Shown here piece after piece: positions 45,042 through 56,098 of a DNA stretch of 64,000 bases. Made by a program: the position numbers and the translations under genes. The notes under the pieces were generated by a model, which was given only the letters and a program-made list of their open reading frames with translations, did no database searches and had not been told where the DNA came from. Source of the DNA: Pochonia chlamydosporia 170 (taxonomy: Eukaryota > Ascomycota > Sordariomycetes > Hypocreales > Clavicipitaceae); contig NC_035794.1 of assembly GCF_001653235.2 (NCBI RefSeq), forward strand, positions 2,046,001-2,110,000, in the 5' to 3' direction. Within the stretch, counting starts at the first letter, position 1. The number at the start of each line of letters is the position of its first letter.

Positions 45042-46769
45042 ATGCCGAATCCAATGTACGTAGCCAGCAGCGCCGTTCAATCCATCAAGCCAAAGTCAAG
45101 AGTCCGCACGGGCTGTATGACATGGTATGTTCTTCCTTCATGTCCAATCTTCCAATCTAGTCGTTTTCGGCGTATCCCCGCTAACCATTCATCAGTCGGT
45201 GAGTTGAGACTAACCTTATATCTAACCACTCCGAGACCAAGGTTTGACTGGGAGGTACAATATAGAAATCGGCGCATAAAATGCGATGAAGCCAAGCCCA
45301 GGTGCTTCAGGTGCACATCAACAGGACGTACCTGCAAAGGATACGCAACAGAAATCCGCTTCGTCCAAAACAGACGCCTAGTTCCACGAAGCCAAACCGT
45401 TGACGGAAACCTCCGCGTCACAGACGGATTCATGCGATCAGTATTGCTAGGAATCGGGTGTAGTGATATGGAGAGGCAGTTCTTCTGCAGTTACCGACGC
45501 GCAACGGAAGCCGGCATCGCGATGCACTCATGTGGCGTTTCTTCCTTCTGGACGACCCTCGCTCCCAAGCTCGGCCATTATGACGAAGGCGTGAGACACT
45601 CTCTCACAGCACTAGGCGCAGCATATCATTTGTACAAGGTGAGCAAGGAGAGGCCAAACCACATACCCTCTTCCTCACCTGCAATCGAGAAGTTGGAGCG
45701 ATTTACCTGGCGGGAGTACAATCTGGCAATAAAGAATCTACAGAGACACCTGGATAACCCTGAAGCGGAAAGCATCGCATTGGTGCTTGTTTCGTGCCTG
45801 GCTTTTATTTCACTGGAGCTTCTGCGTGGTGACCATACCACTGCCATAGCACATATGAGAAACGGAGTGCAAATCATCCTGTCGGCCTTGGATGTGCAAG
45901 TCCTCCGCAAGGCGACATCACGTCAATGGAAAGCGGGTTCATCATTATCGGAAGCGGATCTATGGGAGCTCATAATCGAGTTTCGAAACGTCGAATTCGC
46001 ACTAGGAGGCTTTGCGTCCGATGTTCCCCTGGTCTTGGGACAGCAGCTTCGCCATGTTACAGGGAATCATGACTTGGGACCGATCGACAGTGTTGCCGGG
46101 GGCTACGAGGCACGGGTTAAATATGTAAACGATATCATGGTTCGCTGCTGGGAGCTTCGCGAGCATAGAGGCGATGAGGCATTCTGGGCGCAACCGCGAA
46201 TGCGCCACGAACTGGAGACTCTCCGCCAACGCGGCGCCAACATCATGTCCGCTCTAGAGTCACTATGGGCTGGGCCACAGGCGCCCGAAACTGGGACTTG
46301 GCTGTCATACAGCAGCCAGATGGACTGGCTCTTGGTGAATAGCGCCCGAACAATGATCCAGCTTGTACCCTTTGGAATCGAATCACACGTCAAGATGGCT
46401 CAGCGGCCTTGTTTCCAGGACGAGCTTTCGCAAGGCGTTTCGTTTGCTGCAAAGTTACATCTGGCACATGGCTCAAAGGGAAAGCCACCATCAGACTATA
46501 CCCTCGAAACCGGCATAATCGCCTTGATGTACTGGTCTTATGTGTATAGCACACGGCCAGAGATAAAGGAGGCGGCATTGAGAATCATGCAGGAGTCAGA
46601 CCGGAGAGAAGGCCCATGGGATTCCAGCAGTAGCCTGAGATTTGCGTCTTGCAATGCGAATCCGCGTCTTCTTATTAGCTTTTGGAGAGACCCCCATTCT
46701 ATTACCCATCCATCCATTCCATGGCAAATGAGAGTCAATGAAAATGCGCTCAAGCCAGGGGTCAAGTGA
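45042..46769 (+). CDS. Zn2Cys6 transcription factor, zinc cluster interrupted
   Basis: The frame is open over 575 residues. The second half of a zinc cluster is plain: RRIKCDEAKPRCFRC then TSTGRTCKGY. The first half, RTGCMT, sits about 60 residues upstream, followed by a GTATGT donor exactly where the second Cys of CxxC should be completed. The obvious acceptor before the second half (TATAG) would create a stop. An acceptor at CCAAG keeps the frame but gives Trp instead of Cys. A 36-base intron ending CTAG would restore Cys followed by RFRRI. So the start of this protein is unresolved. The rest, with ALGAAYHLYKVS and RQFFCSYRRATEAG, is typical of fungal regulators with a C-terminal middle homology region. 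It flanks the aromatic cluster. Confidence 0.78.
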   Translation: MPNPMYVASSAVQSIKPKSRVRTGCMTWYVLPSCPIFQSSRFRRIPANHSSVGELRLTLYLTTPRPRFDWEVQYRNRRIKCDEAKPRCFRCTSTGRTCKGYATEIRFVQNRRLVPRSQTVDGNLRVTDGFMRSVLLGIGCSDMERQFFCSYRRATEAGIAMHSCGVSSFWTTLAPKLGHYDEGVRHSLTALGAAYHLYKVSKERPNHIPSSSPAIEKLERFTWREYNLAIKNLQRHLDNPEAESIALVLVSCLAFISLELLRGDHTTAIAHMRNGVQIILSALDVQVLRKATSRQWKAGSSLSEADLWELIIEFRNVEFALGGFASDVPLVLGQQLRHVTGNHDLGPIDSVAGGYEARVKYVNDIMVRCWELREHRGDEAFWAQPRMRHELETLRQRGANIMSALESLWAGPQAPETGTWLSYSSQMDWLLVNSARTMIQLVPFGIESHVKMAQRPCFQDELSQGVSFAAKLHLAHGSKGKPPSDYTLETGIIALMYWSYVYSTRPEIKEAALRIMQESDRREGPWDSSSSLRFASCNANPRLLISFWRDPHSITHPSIPWQMRVNENALKPGVK

Positions 46770-47632
46770 GGATCACAGACTGGCTTTTCTTTCCTTCGTA
46801 AGGGAAGTCTTTGGAAAGCTTGTTTAGCTAAAGTTGTACTTGTAACGGTATCACTATAGGGATAGGTGTCAAAAATGAAAAAGATAAAGGGGTTAGGATG
46901 ATATAGACGGGAAAAATAAGCAAAAGCCTTGCGTCACTCGGCCCATGGGAATAGTAGACTGGGAGTAATGTACTACTCGCCGCAGACATAACGTCACTTC
47001 TTCACCTTCCTATCAGCAAAGGGAAATTCCACTCGCATTTCCGCAGGGCAAATTCTGGGTCGATCCGATGTCCTTGCATCTGTATTATGCCCATTGGACT
47101 TAGCCGTTGGTCGTCCTCAACTGCGTAATCCACGTTCTGATATAATTGAGAGATAAATTGGAAATTATACAAGTCTTGTATGCATTTGGTTACTTGCGCT
47201 CACTTGTTTTGGACCTAGCTTCGAAACAATAACTGTATATCCCCTATGCGTTGCCCATCTTCCCTTTAATCCCATCTCTCTTCTCTTTGGACAAAATCTC
47301 ATCTAAACATAATCGTGACATGCATCGTGATCTCATAATCTTTCAGTATATCGCCAAGTCTTACATCTCATTAACCACCCCTGGTGGCCTTATTTTCGTG
47401 AACAAGCCGGCAGGCATTATTGTGACTGAGAGCCTGCCTGTTCAATGGACAAGTAACGAAACGCTAGCATAAGAAGTCAATGTGAACAAAACAGTCTGTT
47501 GCATCCAAAAAAAAAAAAAAAACATAATATCGTCTACTAGGCAATTGCCCGATCAATCTTGAATCGTCGTCTCGTATATGTAACAATCCCATGGAGTAGT
47601 ATAAATGGTACTTCCTCGCATGTAGAACGTTT
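46770..47632. other. Intergenic region between convergent genes
   Basis: Contains a run of about 13 A near 47508-47521. The short frame at 47251-47472 has no recognisable feature. No gene called. Confidence 0.5.
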
Positions 47633-50600
47633 CTACCCGCGATTGAGTTGCAATAATGCTCCAGTCTTCTTCAATAGATCTGGTATCGAAAATGGTTTTG
47701 ATACCACATCATCCATCCCCGCCTCTTTAGCAGCCATGATTTGCTGGTCGCGGACATTTGCCGTGACTGCAATGACAGGCACATGACTTGTAAGCTCATT
47801 TCGACCCTGCATGGCCCGGATTTCACGAACGCAAGTCAAGCCATCCATGTTAGGCATCTCAAGGTCCATAAGAATGACTGACAGGTTGAGTCCACGCTCG
47901 GAATAGAAATGTGTCTTTTTTAAGAAAGCCAGTGCTTCGACACCGTCATTAGCAGCATCAACGTGGCAGCCAAGCTTTCTTAGCTGTTTCACGAGTACTT
48001 TTTGGTTGATCAAATTGTCCTCGACGACGAGTACATGCAGGTGCTCGAGGTCGAATTGGGATAATGTGCCTTCTGTGAGGCCAGACTGAAGCTCGGATGC
48101 CTTCTGCTGAGCGGGATCTTGGTGTCGCGTTCTAAGAGGGTGGCTTAGGCGGGTATTGGAATTCTCAACGGCCTGTTCTGTGCGAAGACGTTCATTTGCA
48201 TCCATTGGCATACTCGGTGCATTGGCGTGTCTTGCTTGGACGTAAAATATAAAGGTGCTTCCCTCACCAGTTGTTGATGATGCCCCTATTTGTCCGCCAT
48301 GAAGCTCCGTCAATCTCTTGGTAATGAACAGGCCTAGCCCACTCCCTCCATAAATTGCATGAGTACGTGGCGAGGCTTGTTTAAACCTTTGGAATAGTAT
48401 TTGTTGTTCTTCAGGCGTCAAACCACAGCCCGTGTCTTGGACTTTGAAACAAACATAAAGGAGTTCTCCTTTTCCCCAATCCCTCGAGTTTGTGATGGAT
48501 ATGCCGGCCGTATCCGATTGTGCGAATCGGAAATCAGTAATGTGATTCTCAGACGGTGGACTGAACGATGCTGTGGCAGCAACGGTGATGGTTCGACTTT
48601 TGCACGGAGCTGTAAACTTGATGGCATTCGATATCAGATTGATAAGAATCTGCAGTACGCGACCGGGATCGAGCATCACCCAATCCGGGTTGGCCTCATC
48701 TTGTATCGGACTGCTGTCAATGACCACGCGAATATCATTTGCCTGTAGCTCCGGCTCGAATATCTTGACAGCTCGCTTCAGAATCGCTGCTGGTTGCGCA
48801 GCAACCGGGGTGATGAGAAGCAAATTTGAGTCAAGTTTTGAAATGGTGAGAACGTCATCAACAATGGCCTTTTGATGCTGGACGCAGAGTGAAATAGTTG
48901 ACGCAGCTTCCAAACAAGAGGCCAGAACTTCAGCTGGAGGGCTTCTTCCGTCATACCCACCAAGGGATGTGAGGATATCGTCAGCGCATTGAAGTATGGC
49001 ACTTAGCGGATTCCTCATTTCATGAGACGTGATGTCGATGAACTCGTTTTGCTTCCTTCTCATCTCCTCGGCCTCCAGCAACCGACGATTTTGCAAACCT
49101 TGAGCCCACTTCAAATGTGAGATGTCAGTGATGGAACACATAACAGATGGTAGGGAGCTGCCGCCATTCGTTTCCACATGGGCCGTGAATAGGACCCAAT
49201 GATCCATAGCTTCTTCTTCCCGTAGATTAGTTTCTGGGTGTTGCTTCCTGAGCTGCAGTTCGCCCGACCAAGAAGTTTGCTCGTCGTGCATTTGGACCCA
49301 GGCATGCTTTATGGTGTCCAAGCTACTTTCAGCAATGAAGTCAATCCATGACATTTCAGCTTGGGGTTCTCTGGTATGCCCCGTCATTTCGTAAAACTGT
49401 TCATTTCCTTCAAGGAGCACGCCATCGGGGCTTATTAGAAACATACCAAGCGGCGATTGTTCTGCCATGCGACGCATCCGATTCGCCTGCAAGTCCAGCT
49501 GATGTTCGAGGCGTTCCTTTTCCAATGCAGCTGCTTCTGCCGCATCTCGGCTTCGACGGACCTCAGATTCGTAGAGTATGACAGAAGCCAGTGAGGTAGC
49601 AAGTTGTCGATTGAGCATGCGAACAAACGCCTCGTATTCGCTGTCATAGAGCCTGCGAGGAGCAACACCTAGCACCAAGAAGGCCATGACGTTGTCACCA
49701 TTGGTCGGTCTCACTGGGAAAATAACAGCTTGGCGACAAGGATCGCCGAACCCACGCCACTGGAAGTCCTTGAGCAGGTCCTCTGGGAGAGTACCGTCTC
49801 GGGTGTTGAGGACCGTCGGCTCTCTCGTCCGCATGGCTTTACGAAAAGATGGCACGAACCCTTCACAGCTTCGCTTTAGATCAAGCAGGAGGGGAATGGC
49901 GGGATGTCCTTGGGGAACTCCAAGCGCACCTTCTAAATGGCAGCATTTTGGTGATGCTGTACTTTCAGAAGACATGGACGTATCATCAGCCTCATCTGCC
50001 TCACCGACAGAATATAACAGTGCAAAGGGAATGTCGTAGTGGTTGTCCTCGAGACTCTCCAAAACATACGACCAGAATTTCTTGACTGTCTTGGCCCGGG
50101 AGGTTCGCTCACCCAGCCGGTTTACAGTCTGCATCCTCCGCTGACCGACGACTTCCTGGGTTGTTTCAAATGGTGCATTGTAGAATCCCAAGATCCGGCT
50201 GGTTCCCCCGTACAATGGGGTGAATGTCCAGCTATAGAACGTCTCCTCAATGACTCCCTTTCGATCGATGGGCAAATAATCGTGGTCTTTCCGAACACTT
50301 GTGCCAGTGCGGGCGCATTCGGCAAAGATAGGGCCAGCATAGTCCCAAAGCTCGGCAAAGGGACCCGAGAAGCCAGTGCCCATTAGAGATGGATGCTTGT
50401 TTCCTGCAACTTCTGCAGCGTAGGCCTCATTGTAGAGCATGGTCAGTTCGCTTCCCCAAAATAGAGCTGCCGGATGGGGATTTGTCATGCAAAGGTTTGC
50501 TAACTGGCGGAATTCCCGAGACCAGTCCTCCATAGGCCCAAGGGGAGTCTTTGCCCAGTCCACGGAGCGGGCGTATTGAAGATGGGGAGACAATATGCCT

Positions 50601-51304
50601 CTTGGCTCGGGTACAGTCCAGTCAGCCACGGCCATTTCCGGTGACGAGAGCGGGATAGATGATGAGTATGAGGAGAGGCCAGTTTCATCTGAATTTGAGC
50701 CAGGCATGGATTGCATGTACGCTGTCACAACAGGCTGTGAGAAGAAGGTCTGGCTTCCGATTGAGCCAACCGCACTGTCCCTGGTTGGCGCTTGGTGTTT
50801 GCTGTCAGTTACTTGTTGGTTCCTACTCTTCCTTCTCCTGGTGACACCAGCGACTGGATTCTCAAGCGCAGAGACGGATGCTAAATTGTTCATGTCGACA
50901 TCTGTTTCTCGCCAGGCTTGATTCCCACTGATGAGCCTCCATCGTCGACGCACCGTTGAGCCTGTCCACAACACATTTTCGAACAAGAATGCAACTGGAA
51001 AGATATCCTTGGATACATCATGAGCAGTGACGCTTTCAGTCCACGCCTTGAAGTCGAGAAAGGACTGGGTAGAGTTCTCCCCGAGTACAGACTCGTACAG
51101 ACGCTCATGCAGTCGCAGCGCCTCGTTACAAAACACAGGCAGAATAGCAATGGAACTGGCGTCTTTGGATTCGTGAGATTCTACATCGGGGTCGAGATCA
51201 AGGATGAAAGTCGGGCGAGAATCAGCATCCAAGATCTCCCGTAGCGACAGAGTGTCCAACTCGGTGTCCACGTCATGATAGGGATCTTGATCTTGGTGCG
51301 ACAT
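47633..51304 (-). CDS. Hybrid sensor histidine kinase
   Basis: Two-component phosphorelay sensor. One exon, 1,223 residues from the ATG at 51304; the frame is open a little further upstream without another ATG. Order of parts: variable N-terminus; a PAS-like sensor with AALFWGSELTMLYNEAYAAE (about 270-400); a GAF-like part; a second PAS with SPLGMFLISPDGVLLEGNEQ (about 610-730); the HisKA H-box FIDITSHEMRNPLSAIL with phospho-accepting His761; an ATPase domain with N-box INLISNAIKFT and G-boxes DTGCGL and GGSGLGLFIT; and a C-terminal receiver with VVEDNLINQ, phospho-accepting Asp1147 in LMDLEMPNMDG, and Lys in VSKPF. All catalytic residues are present. No transmembrane segment is visible, so it is probably cytosolic. 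The signal is unknown. Confidence 0.93.
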   Translation of the reverse strand: MSHQDQDPYHDVDTELDTLSLREILDADSRPTFILDLDPDVESHESKDASSIAILPVFCNEALRLHERLYESVLGENSTQSFLDFKAWTESVTAHDVSKDIFPVAFLFENVLWTGSTVRRRWRLISGNQAWRETDVDMNNLASVSALENPVAGVTRRRKSRNQQVTDSKHQAPTRDSAVGSIGSQTFFSQPVVTAYMQSMPGSNSDETGLSSYSSSIPLSSPEMAVADWTVPEPRGILSPHLQYARSVDWAKTPLGPMEDWSREFRQLANLCMTNPHPAALFWGSELTMLYNEAYAAEVAGNKHPSLMGTGFSGPFAELWDYAGPIFAECARTGTSVRKDHDYLPIDRKGVIEETFYSWTFTPLYGGTSRILGFYNAPFETTQEVVGQRRMQTVNRLGERTSRAKTVKKFWSYVLESLEDNHYDIPFALLYSVGEADEADDTSMSSESTASPKCCHLEGALGVPQGHPAIPLLLDLKRSCEGFVPSFRKAMRTREPTVLNTRDGTLPEDLLKDFQWRGFGDPCRQAVIFPVRPTNGDNVMAFLVLGVAPRRLYDSEYEAFVRMLNRQLATSLASVILYESEVRRSRDAAEAAALEKERLEHQLDLQANRMRRMAEQSPLGMFLISPDGVLLEGNEQFYEMTGHTREPQAEMSWIDFIAESSLDTIKHAWVQMHDEQTSWSGELQLRKQHPETNLREEEAMDHWVLFTAHVETNGGSSLPSVMCSITDISHLKWAQGLQNRRLLEAEEMRRKQNEFIDITSHEMRNPLSAILQCADDILTSLGGYDGRSPPAEVLASCLEAASTISLCVQHQKAIVDDVLTISKLDSNLLLITPVAAQPAAILKRAVKIFEPELQANDIRVVIDSSPIQDEANPDWVMLDPGRVLQILINLISNAIKFTAPCKSRTITVAATASFSPPSENHITDFRFAQSDTAGISITNSRDWGKGELLYVCFKVQDTGCGLTPEEQQILFQRFKQASPRTHAIYGGSGLGLFITKRLTELHGGQIGASSTTGEGSTFIFYVQARHANAPSMPMDANERLRTEQAVENSNTRLSHPLRTRHQDPAQQKASELQSGLTEGTLSQFDLEHLHVLVVEDNLINQKVLVKQLRKLGCHVDAANDGVEALAFLKKTHFYSERGLNLSVILMDLEMPNMDGLTCVREIRAMQGRNELTSHVPVIAVTANVRDQQIMAAKEAGMDDVVSKPFSIPDLLKKTGALLQLNRG

Positions 51305-52119
51305 GAAGACCCTTGACGTCGCTGCGATCGCGACAGTCAGCCACGAAATGGCTGCTCTGTGTAACACGCTGCAGCCCTACGTGTTGAAGAATGAACGACG
51401 GCACTTGATCTCAGAATGGTTTTGTGAAGATTGAGATCCCGCCAAGGCGGCTGCGCGTGGCTGGCCTTGATTCTTGATCCCCGATTCCCAAAACCAGCCA
51501 TCAGGATCGAGATCGCGGGCTTACGCCGGCTAAATCGGTTTCATGGGTAGAATACCAAGAACACTCCACGATGCATCGAGGATCTAGGAAATCGGGTTAT
51601 AGTCTTCTATTAGTCTTTCTATATCTGTGAGGTGATGGTAGACGGAGGAAATCTTCAGGCTGACGGATGGTGCGGCCAAACTGAGTAGCAATTGCTGATC
51701 TGCAATGATGGCGTGCGCTTTAGGATCCTCCGACATATCTGATCTATCACATTGGATAATTCTCCAAACACTGACACAACAAAAAAAGCTCTCAATATAT
51801 TTTTTGTGACGGTATTTGTTGCTGACACATTTGCCGAAATGTAACAAATTTGATGGTTCATTGCTCGTACGGAGTGCCCATTCTATGGGCCTATTGGGTG
51901 TGCTCAATTCGCTTGACAACACAGCATTCTTCATAGACCACTTTCACAGTTGGAGACAGTCAAGTTGTTTATGGAGATTGCCATATGAGTTGTGGACTTC
52001 GGGCTAACCTTTTGAAAGTCGTAACTAACGCTGAATACAAAGCCAGGAGGGCAGCATCACCAAGAAGGGCAATTCCACAACAACAAATAAGTTCCCCCGT
52101 CCGCTTCAAAACACTTCTT
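51305..52119. other. Intergenic region, no gene seen
   Basis: Promoter of the histidine kinase and 3' flank of the dehydrogenase. A near copy of the recurring word, TACGGAGTG, lies at about 51869. Confidence 0.5.
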
Positions 52120-53259
52120 TCAATTTCCCGGAACAAAGCATGCTAGTCTCTTTGGCCCAGCTTGGCTGAATGCATTTTCCAAAGCTTCCTCCCATTGACT
52201 CAAGGCATATTTCCCCGTCACCTCAATTCCTCCACGCTTTCCAATCGGCAGCATGCCCGTCTCTACCAAGCGAATCAACTCGTCCGCCTGCTCACGCGTG
52301 TACATGAATGTGCCCTTGATAGTGATATTCTTAAACATTATCATGATGTATGGAAGCTCGACAGTGCCGAAAACACCACCCATGATGCTCATCCGTCCAT
52401 GGGGTCGAAGTGCCATGATCGCAGCCTGGATATAAGTTGGGTTCGTGACATTCTGGGGCGAAATGTCAAAGTAAACGTCCGCCTGGCCATGTTCCAGGAG
52501 TGCCTTGGTATCGGTCTCGACATTCCCCGACATTGTAACGGTTACAACACGGTCGCCTGCTGTTTCGACTACACGCTTCAATTTGTCGGTATTTCGTGCC
52601 ATTGCAATCACCTTGGACGCGCCCATGGCCAAGGCAACAAAAACGGCAGCACTGCTAAAGCTGCCCGAAGCTGGGGCTACAATGACTGTTTCTCCTGGTC
52701 GAAGTCCCACGTCTGAAAGTCCACCGTATGGGACTGCCAAGGTACTGATGTATCCGAGATCTTCCACTTCATAGCCCAGCTTCTTGATCAGTGCGTCCTC
52801 ATTCAGCACATGGACATTTTCAGCTGGAACTTTGACTAGCTCAGCCCAGGTGCCGTTTCGCCACTCTTCACTCATGAGGGCTTCACTCTCGGGGGTGTTT
52901 CCCATGTGAATGCCCTGGAGCAGAGGAAGAGCCGTGGTGTTATCTCGAGGCCGAATGACGCCGCTTGTATAAACGAGCATGCCTGGTTTCAAGTGTGGTG
53001 TATCAGGAGCCGGTGCAGCCACGCGACAAATTGCATTCGTACCAGGAACAAGAGGAAGTGGGTAGTTGTAGGATCTTGGGTTTCCATTGCGGTACACTTC
53101 CTTTGCGTAGGAAACAATTTGTGCGCTTACAACCTTCAAGATTACTGAGCCGGCGGTTGGCTGAGGAGTTGGTAAATCCACGACAGATGGTGGCTGGCTT
53201 GCAGAAGTGAATTGCAAGCCTTTGAAGGTCGAGGGTAGATCGCTCGGGATGTGCGCCAT
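52120..53259 (-). CDS. Medium-chain alcohol dehydrogenase/quinone-reductase-like (MDR) oxidoreductase
   Basis: One exon, 379 residues. The N-terminal GroES-like domain includes YPLPLVPGTNAICRV, and the Rossmann domain has VIVAPASGSFSSAAVFVALAMGA, the MDR dinucleotide loop. GRMSIMGGVFG and IKGTFMYTREQADELIRL follow in the order usual for zinc-free quinone-oxidoreductase-like members. The structural and catalytic zinc Cys/His set of classical ADH is not apparent (no GHE motif), so NADPH-dependent, zinc-independent reduction is more likely. Substrate unknown. Its neighbours, a P450 and a flavin monooxygenase, suggest a tailoring role (inference). Confidence 0.87.
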   Translation of the reverse strand: MAHIPSDLPSTFKGLQFTSASQPPSVVDLPTPQPTAGSVILKVVSAQIVSYAKEVYRNGNPRSYNYPLPLVPGTNAICRVAAPAPDTPHLKPGMLVYTSGVIRPRDNTTALPLLQGIHMGNTPESEALMSEEWRNGTWAELVKVPAENVHVLNEDALIKKLGYEVEDLGYISTLAVPYGGLSDVGLRPGETVIVAPASGSFSSAAVFVALAMGASKVIAMARNTDKLKRVVETAGDRVVTVTMSGNVETDTKALLEHGQADVYFDISPQNVTNPTYIQAAIMALRPHGRMSIMGGVFGTVELPYIMIMFKNITIKGTFMYTREQADELIRLVETGMLPIGKRGGIEVTGKYALSQWEEALENAFSQAGPKRLACFVPGN

Positions 53260-53953
53260 TGTGAGTCGAGGTGAATCCAATAGGTTTTATGCAATGGTGT
53301 AGAGCAGAGGGATGATATTGTTTCGACGTAGCTGATGGCGTACGAGAGGAGCTGGAAAGTTTGTTCTATTTATTCTTGTCGTGTCTATGCACCATTACCC
53401 TGTTCTTGTACACTTTCTCACCACACTCTTCTACCTTGACGTAGAGTTACCGTTAGTGCTGACAGTTTCAACATGTGCCGTTGAACCACGGAAAATGCAC
53501 CAGTTCATGCGTTATGTCTCTTTCATACGGATCTGGATTAAACTCCGAGTGTCGTCCGGATTTTATCTCCAAAACACCATGCGCAATATAGGGACTCTGG
53601 GCTCGTACTTTGCATAAACATGGGATGATGTCATACCTGGATTGCAGATGATTGAGCTAAAAGCCGGAGATATGTGGAGGAAACGGAGGCAAGCATATCG
53701 CCGGGGTTTCAGTATAGCGCCACTCAGGATTACTGCAAATCAGCCCTAATTGTCCTCAACTCGCGAAAAGTAAAGATCATCAATGACACGCTGTAAGCGC
53801 ATACTGGTGCAAATACTATTGGATCATGTAGCGATATGGTAGTGCACTATAATTAGATGACCATGTTTGGCATGTACTCAATGCTGCAAATTTCTTGTAT
53901 TCAGAAACCATTCTTGAAAACGAAATTGTATAACTTGTATGTGATTCTTGTGT
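53260..53953. other. Intergenic region, no gene seen
   Basis: Promoter of the MDR gene and 3' flank of the P450. No supported frame. Confidence 0.5.
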
Positions 53954-55665
53954 TTACCAACCTTCCACAACCCTCACTAACATGTGCATGCCCCCCTCCG
54001 GCTTCGCAACTATACTAGGATTGATCTTGATATTTCTCTCATCCAACAGCGACTTGTCTTTCAATTCGAAAGAGAACCTCCCAATCCACGCAGCCACCAG
54101 ACACGCAAGTTCAGACTTGGCAAAACTACCCCCGATGCAACTATGCGGCCCGTGGAGGAACGTCATGAATGCATAGTTACTAGTTGCGCCGCCACTTGCG
54201 GCATTAGTCGCACTTGTTCCACCCTGCTCGGGGGTTAACCACCGTTCTGGCTTAAACTCGTGTGCGTCAGGGCCCCAAAGCTTTGGATCGGTGTTGGTGG
54301 TCCATGGTACAAGTATAAGGAGAGTATCCCGGGGTATGAACTGGTCCTGGACTGTGGTATCATGGTTGGCAACGCGGACAGACTGCGCGACGGGGCTGTG
54401 AATGCGTAGGACCTCGCTGCACACGGCATTCAAGTACGGAAGACTGTCGATGTCGGTGCTAGTAACCTCGGTATCACTATCGGCGGAGGGTAAGTTATCG
54501 CGAATTTCTTTTCGAAGACGCTCCTGCATATCTGGAAACTTGGCCATAAAGTAAGTTGCCCAGATCAGCGACGATGCGGTAGTTTCGTGTCCGGCCGAGA
54601 GAAACGTCATCATTTGGTCGACCAATGTGTCCTCAGAGAAAAGTTGGCTTCGCAGCGCGACGGTAAGAATATCCAATCCTGCATCTTGCTTATTAGCCAA
54701 CAGTCCTCTCTTCTTCCGGATCAAATCGCGAGACACGCCTCGAATGTGCTGAGCAGCCTTCGCAGCATCCCTAACCCGCTTCAAGGGAAGATTGTTCATG
54801 ATGATATCGGGAAAGAAAGCGCTTAGACCAATGAGAGGCATATCGGCCGGCGACGGCTGAAGATATTCGTAGCTCCGGGCAAGCGGGCTGTTGGCATCCT
54901 TGATGGAACCGAAATCTACTCCCACGCCGGCAAGACCAATAATATCCAAGGCGCAGCGTGCAGTCCATGACGAAATTTCCATCTCCGCAAAGCCTTTCTC
55001 ATCGCATTCGGCTGTCATTGTGCGTACTGATTCACAGGACTTTCCCCAAAAGATGGGGTATAAGTCTTTGATGTGGCGAAACGAAAAGGCCGGCAGCATG
55101 TCACGCCTCTGTTTCTTGTGTTCGTCGCCTTCGACAGTCAGAAGACCCCAGCCGATGATGAAGGCGAGGAACCGGCGAGCGAATTCAGGCTTTTCAAAGC
55201 TGTAACATTTGGTGACGAGAATTTCTGACAGAGCCTGGGGAGAGTTCACAATGACCATTTCCTGATTGCCGTGCCATAGAAGGCGCAGGAGGCCGTCGTT
55301 GGGGTTTTCCGCTATCCTTTACACCACATTAGTTGCTGCTAAAAGAAGGCGATAAAAGAGAGAGTATGTTGTTTTTACCATTTCTTTGCAAGTAGACCTG
55401 GTCCATATTTTCTCAATTCAATACCATGGCCGACGAGAGGCAATCCGCCCTTCACCCTGGGCAAGTTGCGAAGTGGCGACAAGAAGAAGGGGTATATCAG
55501 AACAGCGTAAAATAAGAATACGCCAATCTGTCCAAAGTACAGTGCAAAGAATACTTGTAGAGCCTGGCCATTGTACTTGTATAAGTGTAGCAGTTTTGGT
55601 ACAGCACAGCCGATGAGACTGATGCCGACCATGTACTTTAGTGGAATGTGTCGTAAGCCGGTCAT
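53954..55665 (-). CDS. Cytochrome P450 monooxygenase
   Basis: Membrane-bound haem-thiolate monooxygenase. Exons 55665-55379 and 55316-53954 give 549 residues. The N-terminus has two hydrophobic helices (about 10-30 and 38-62), then a Pro-rich hinge FFLSPLRNLPRVKGGLPLVG. The I-helix O2 motif is LSAGHETTASS, the K-helix ExxR is in CSEVLRIHSP, and the PERF-type FKPERWL is followed by the haem loop FLHGPHSCIGGSFAKSE with the axial Cys. All essential residues are intact. The sequence is like CYP4/CYP52-type fungal P450s of secondary metabolism or fatty-acid hydroxylation; the family number cannot be assigned here. Confidence 0.93.
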
Positions 55666-56098
55666 CTTGGCGCCGCCGGTTGAGTCAACAAGAAGTAGTC
55701 GCCTTGAAAACGCAATTGAATATAATGTTGTTCCAGATCGATGCAGCTATTTAATATAGAATCCTGGGGCTGCATGTGTCTGGGGTCATGGGATTGTGGG
55801 GAACGGGGCGTCGGTCGAAGATGGTGTTCCGGCCGGGTTTGCCTTCGACTCGCTACATATGTACGTCATTCCCGGGGAAGGTTTCTAGACACCCCCGACT
55901 TGATCTAGATCATATTGAACGGTGGGCATCCGTGAGGTCGTGGGGTCCCAGTCTATGAAACGGCACCTCGTTTTCGGCTCCGGCCCCGTGGGTAACACTC
56001 ACATCCGGACGTTGGGAGACCCAGGTGCACTCCAGATCTTGCTAGGTGCCATGCCCAGGTGGCTGAATTATTTATGTCAAGTTGCCATCACTGATCAG
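55666..56098. other. Intergenic region, no gene seen
   Basis: Promoter of the P450 and 3' flank of the membrane-protein gene. Confidence 0.5.

Noticed and set aside
45125..45160. 36-base intron in the second regulator
   Set aside because: It would restore a Cys, but it is shorter than nearly all fungal introns and has no good branch site; left as an open alternative.
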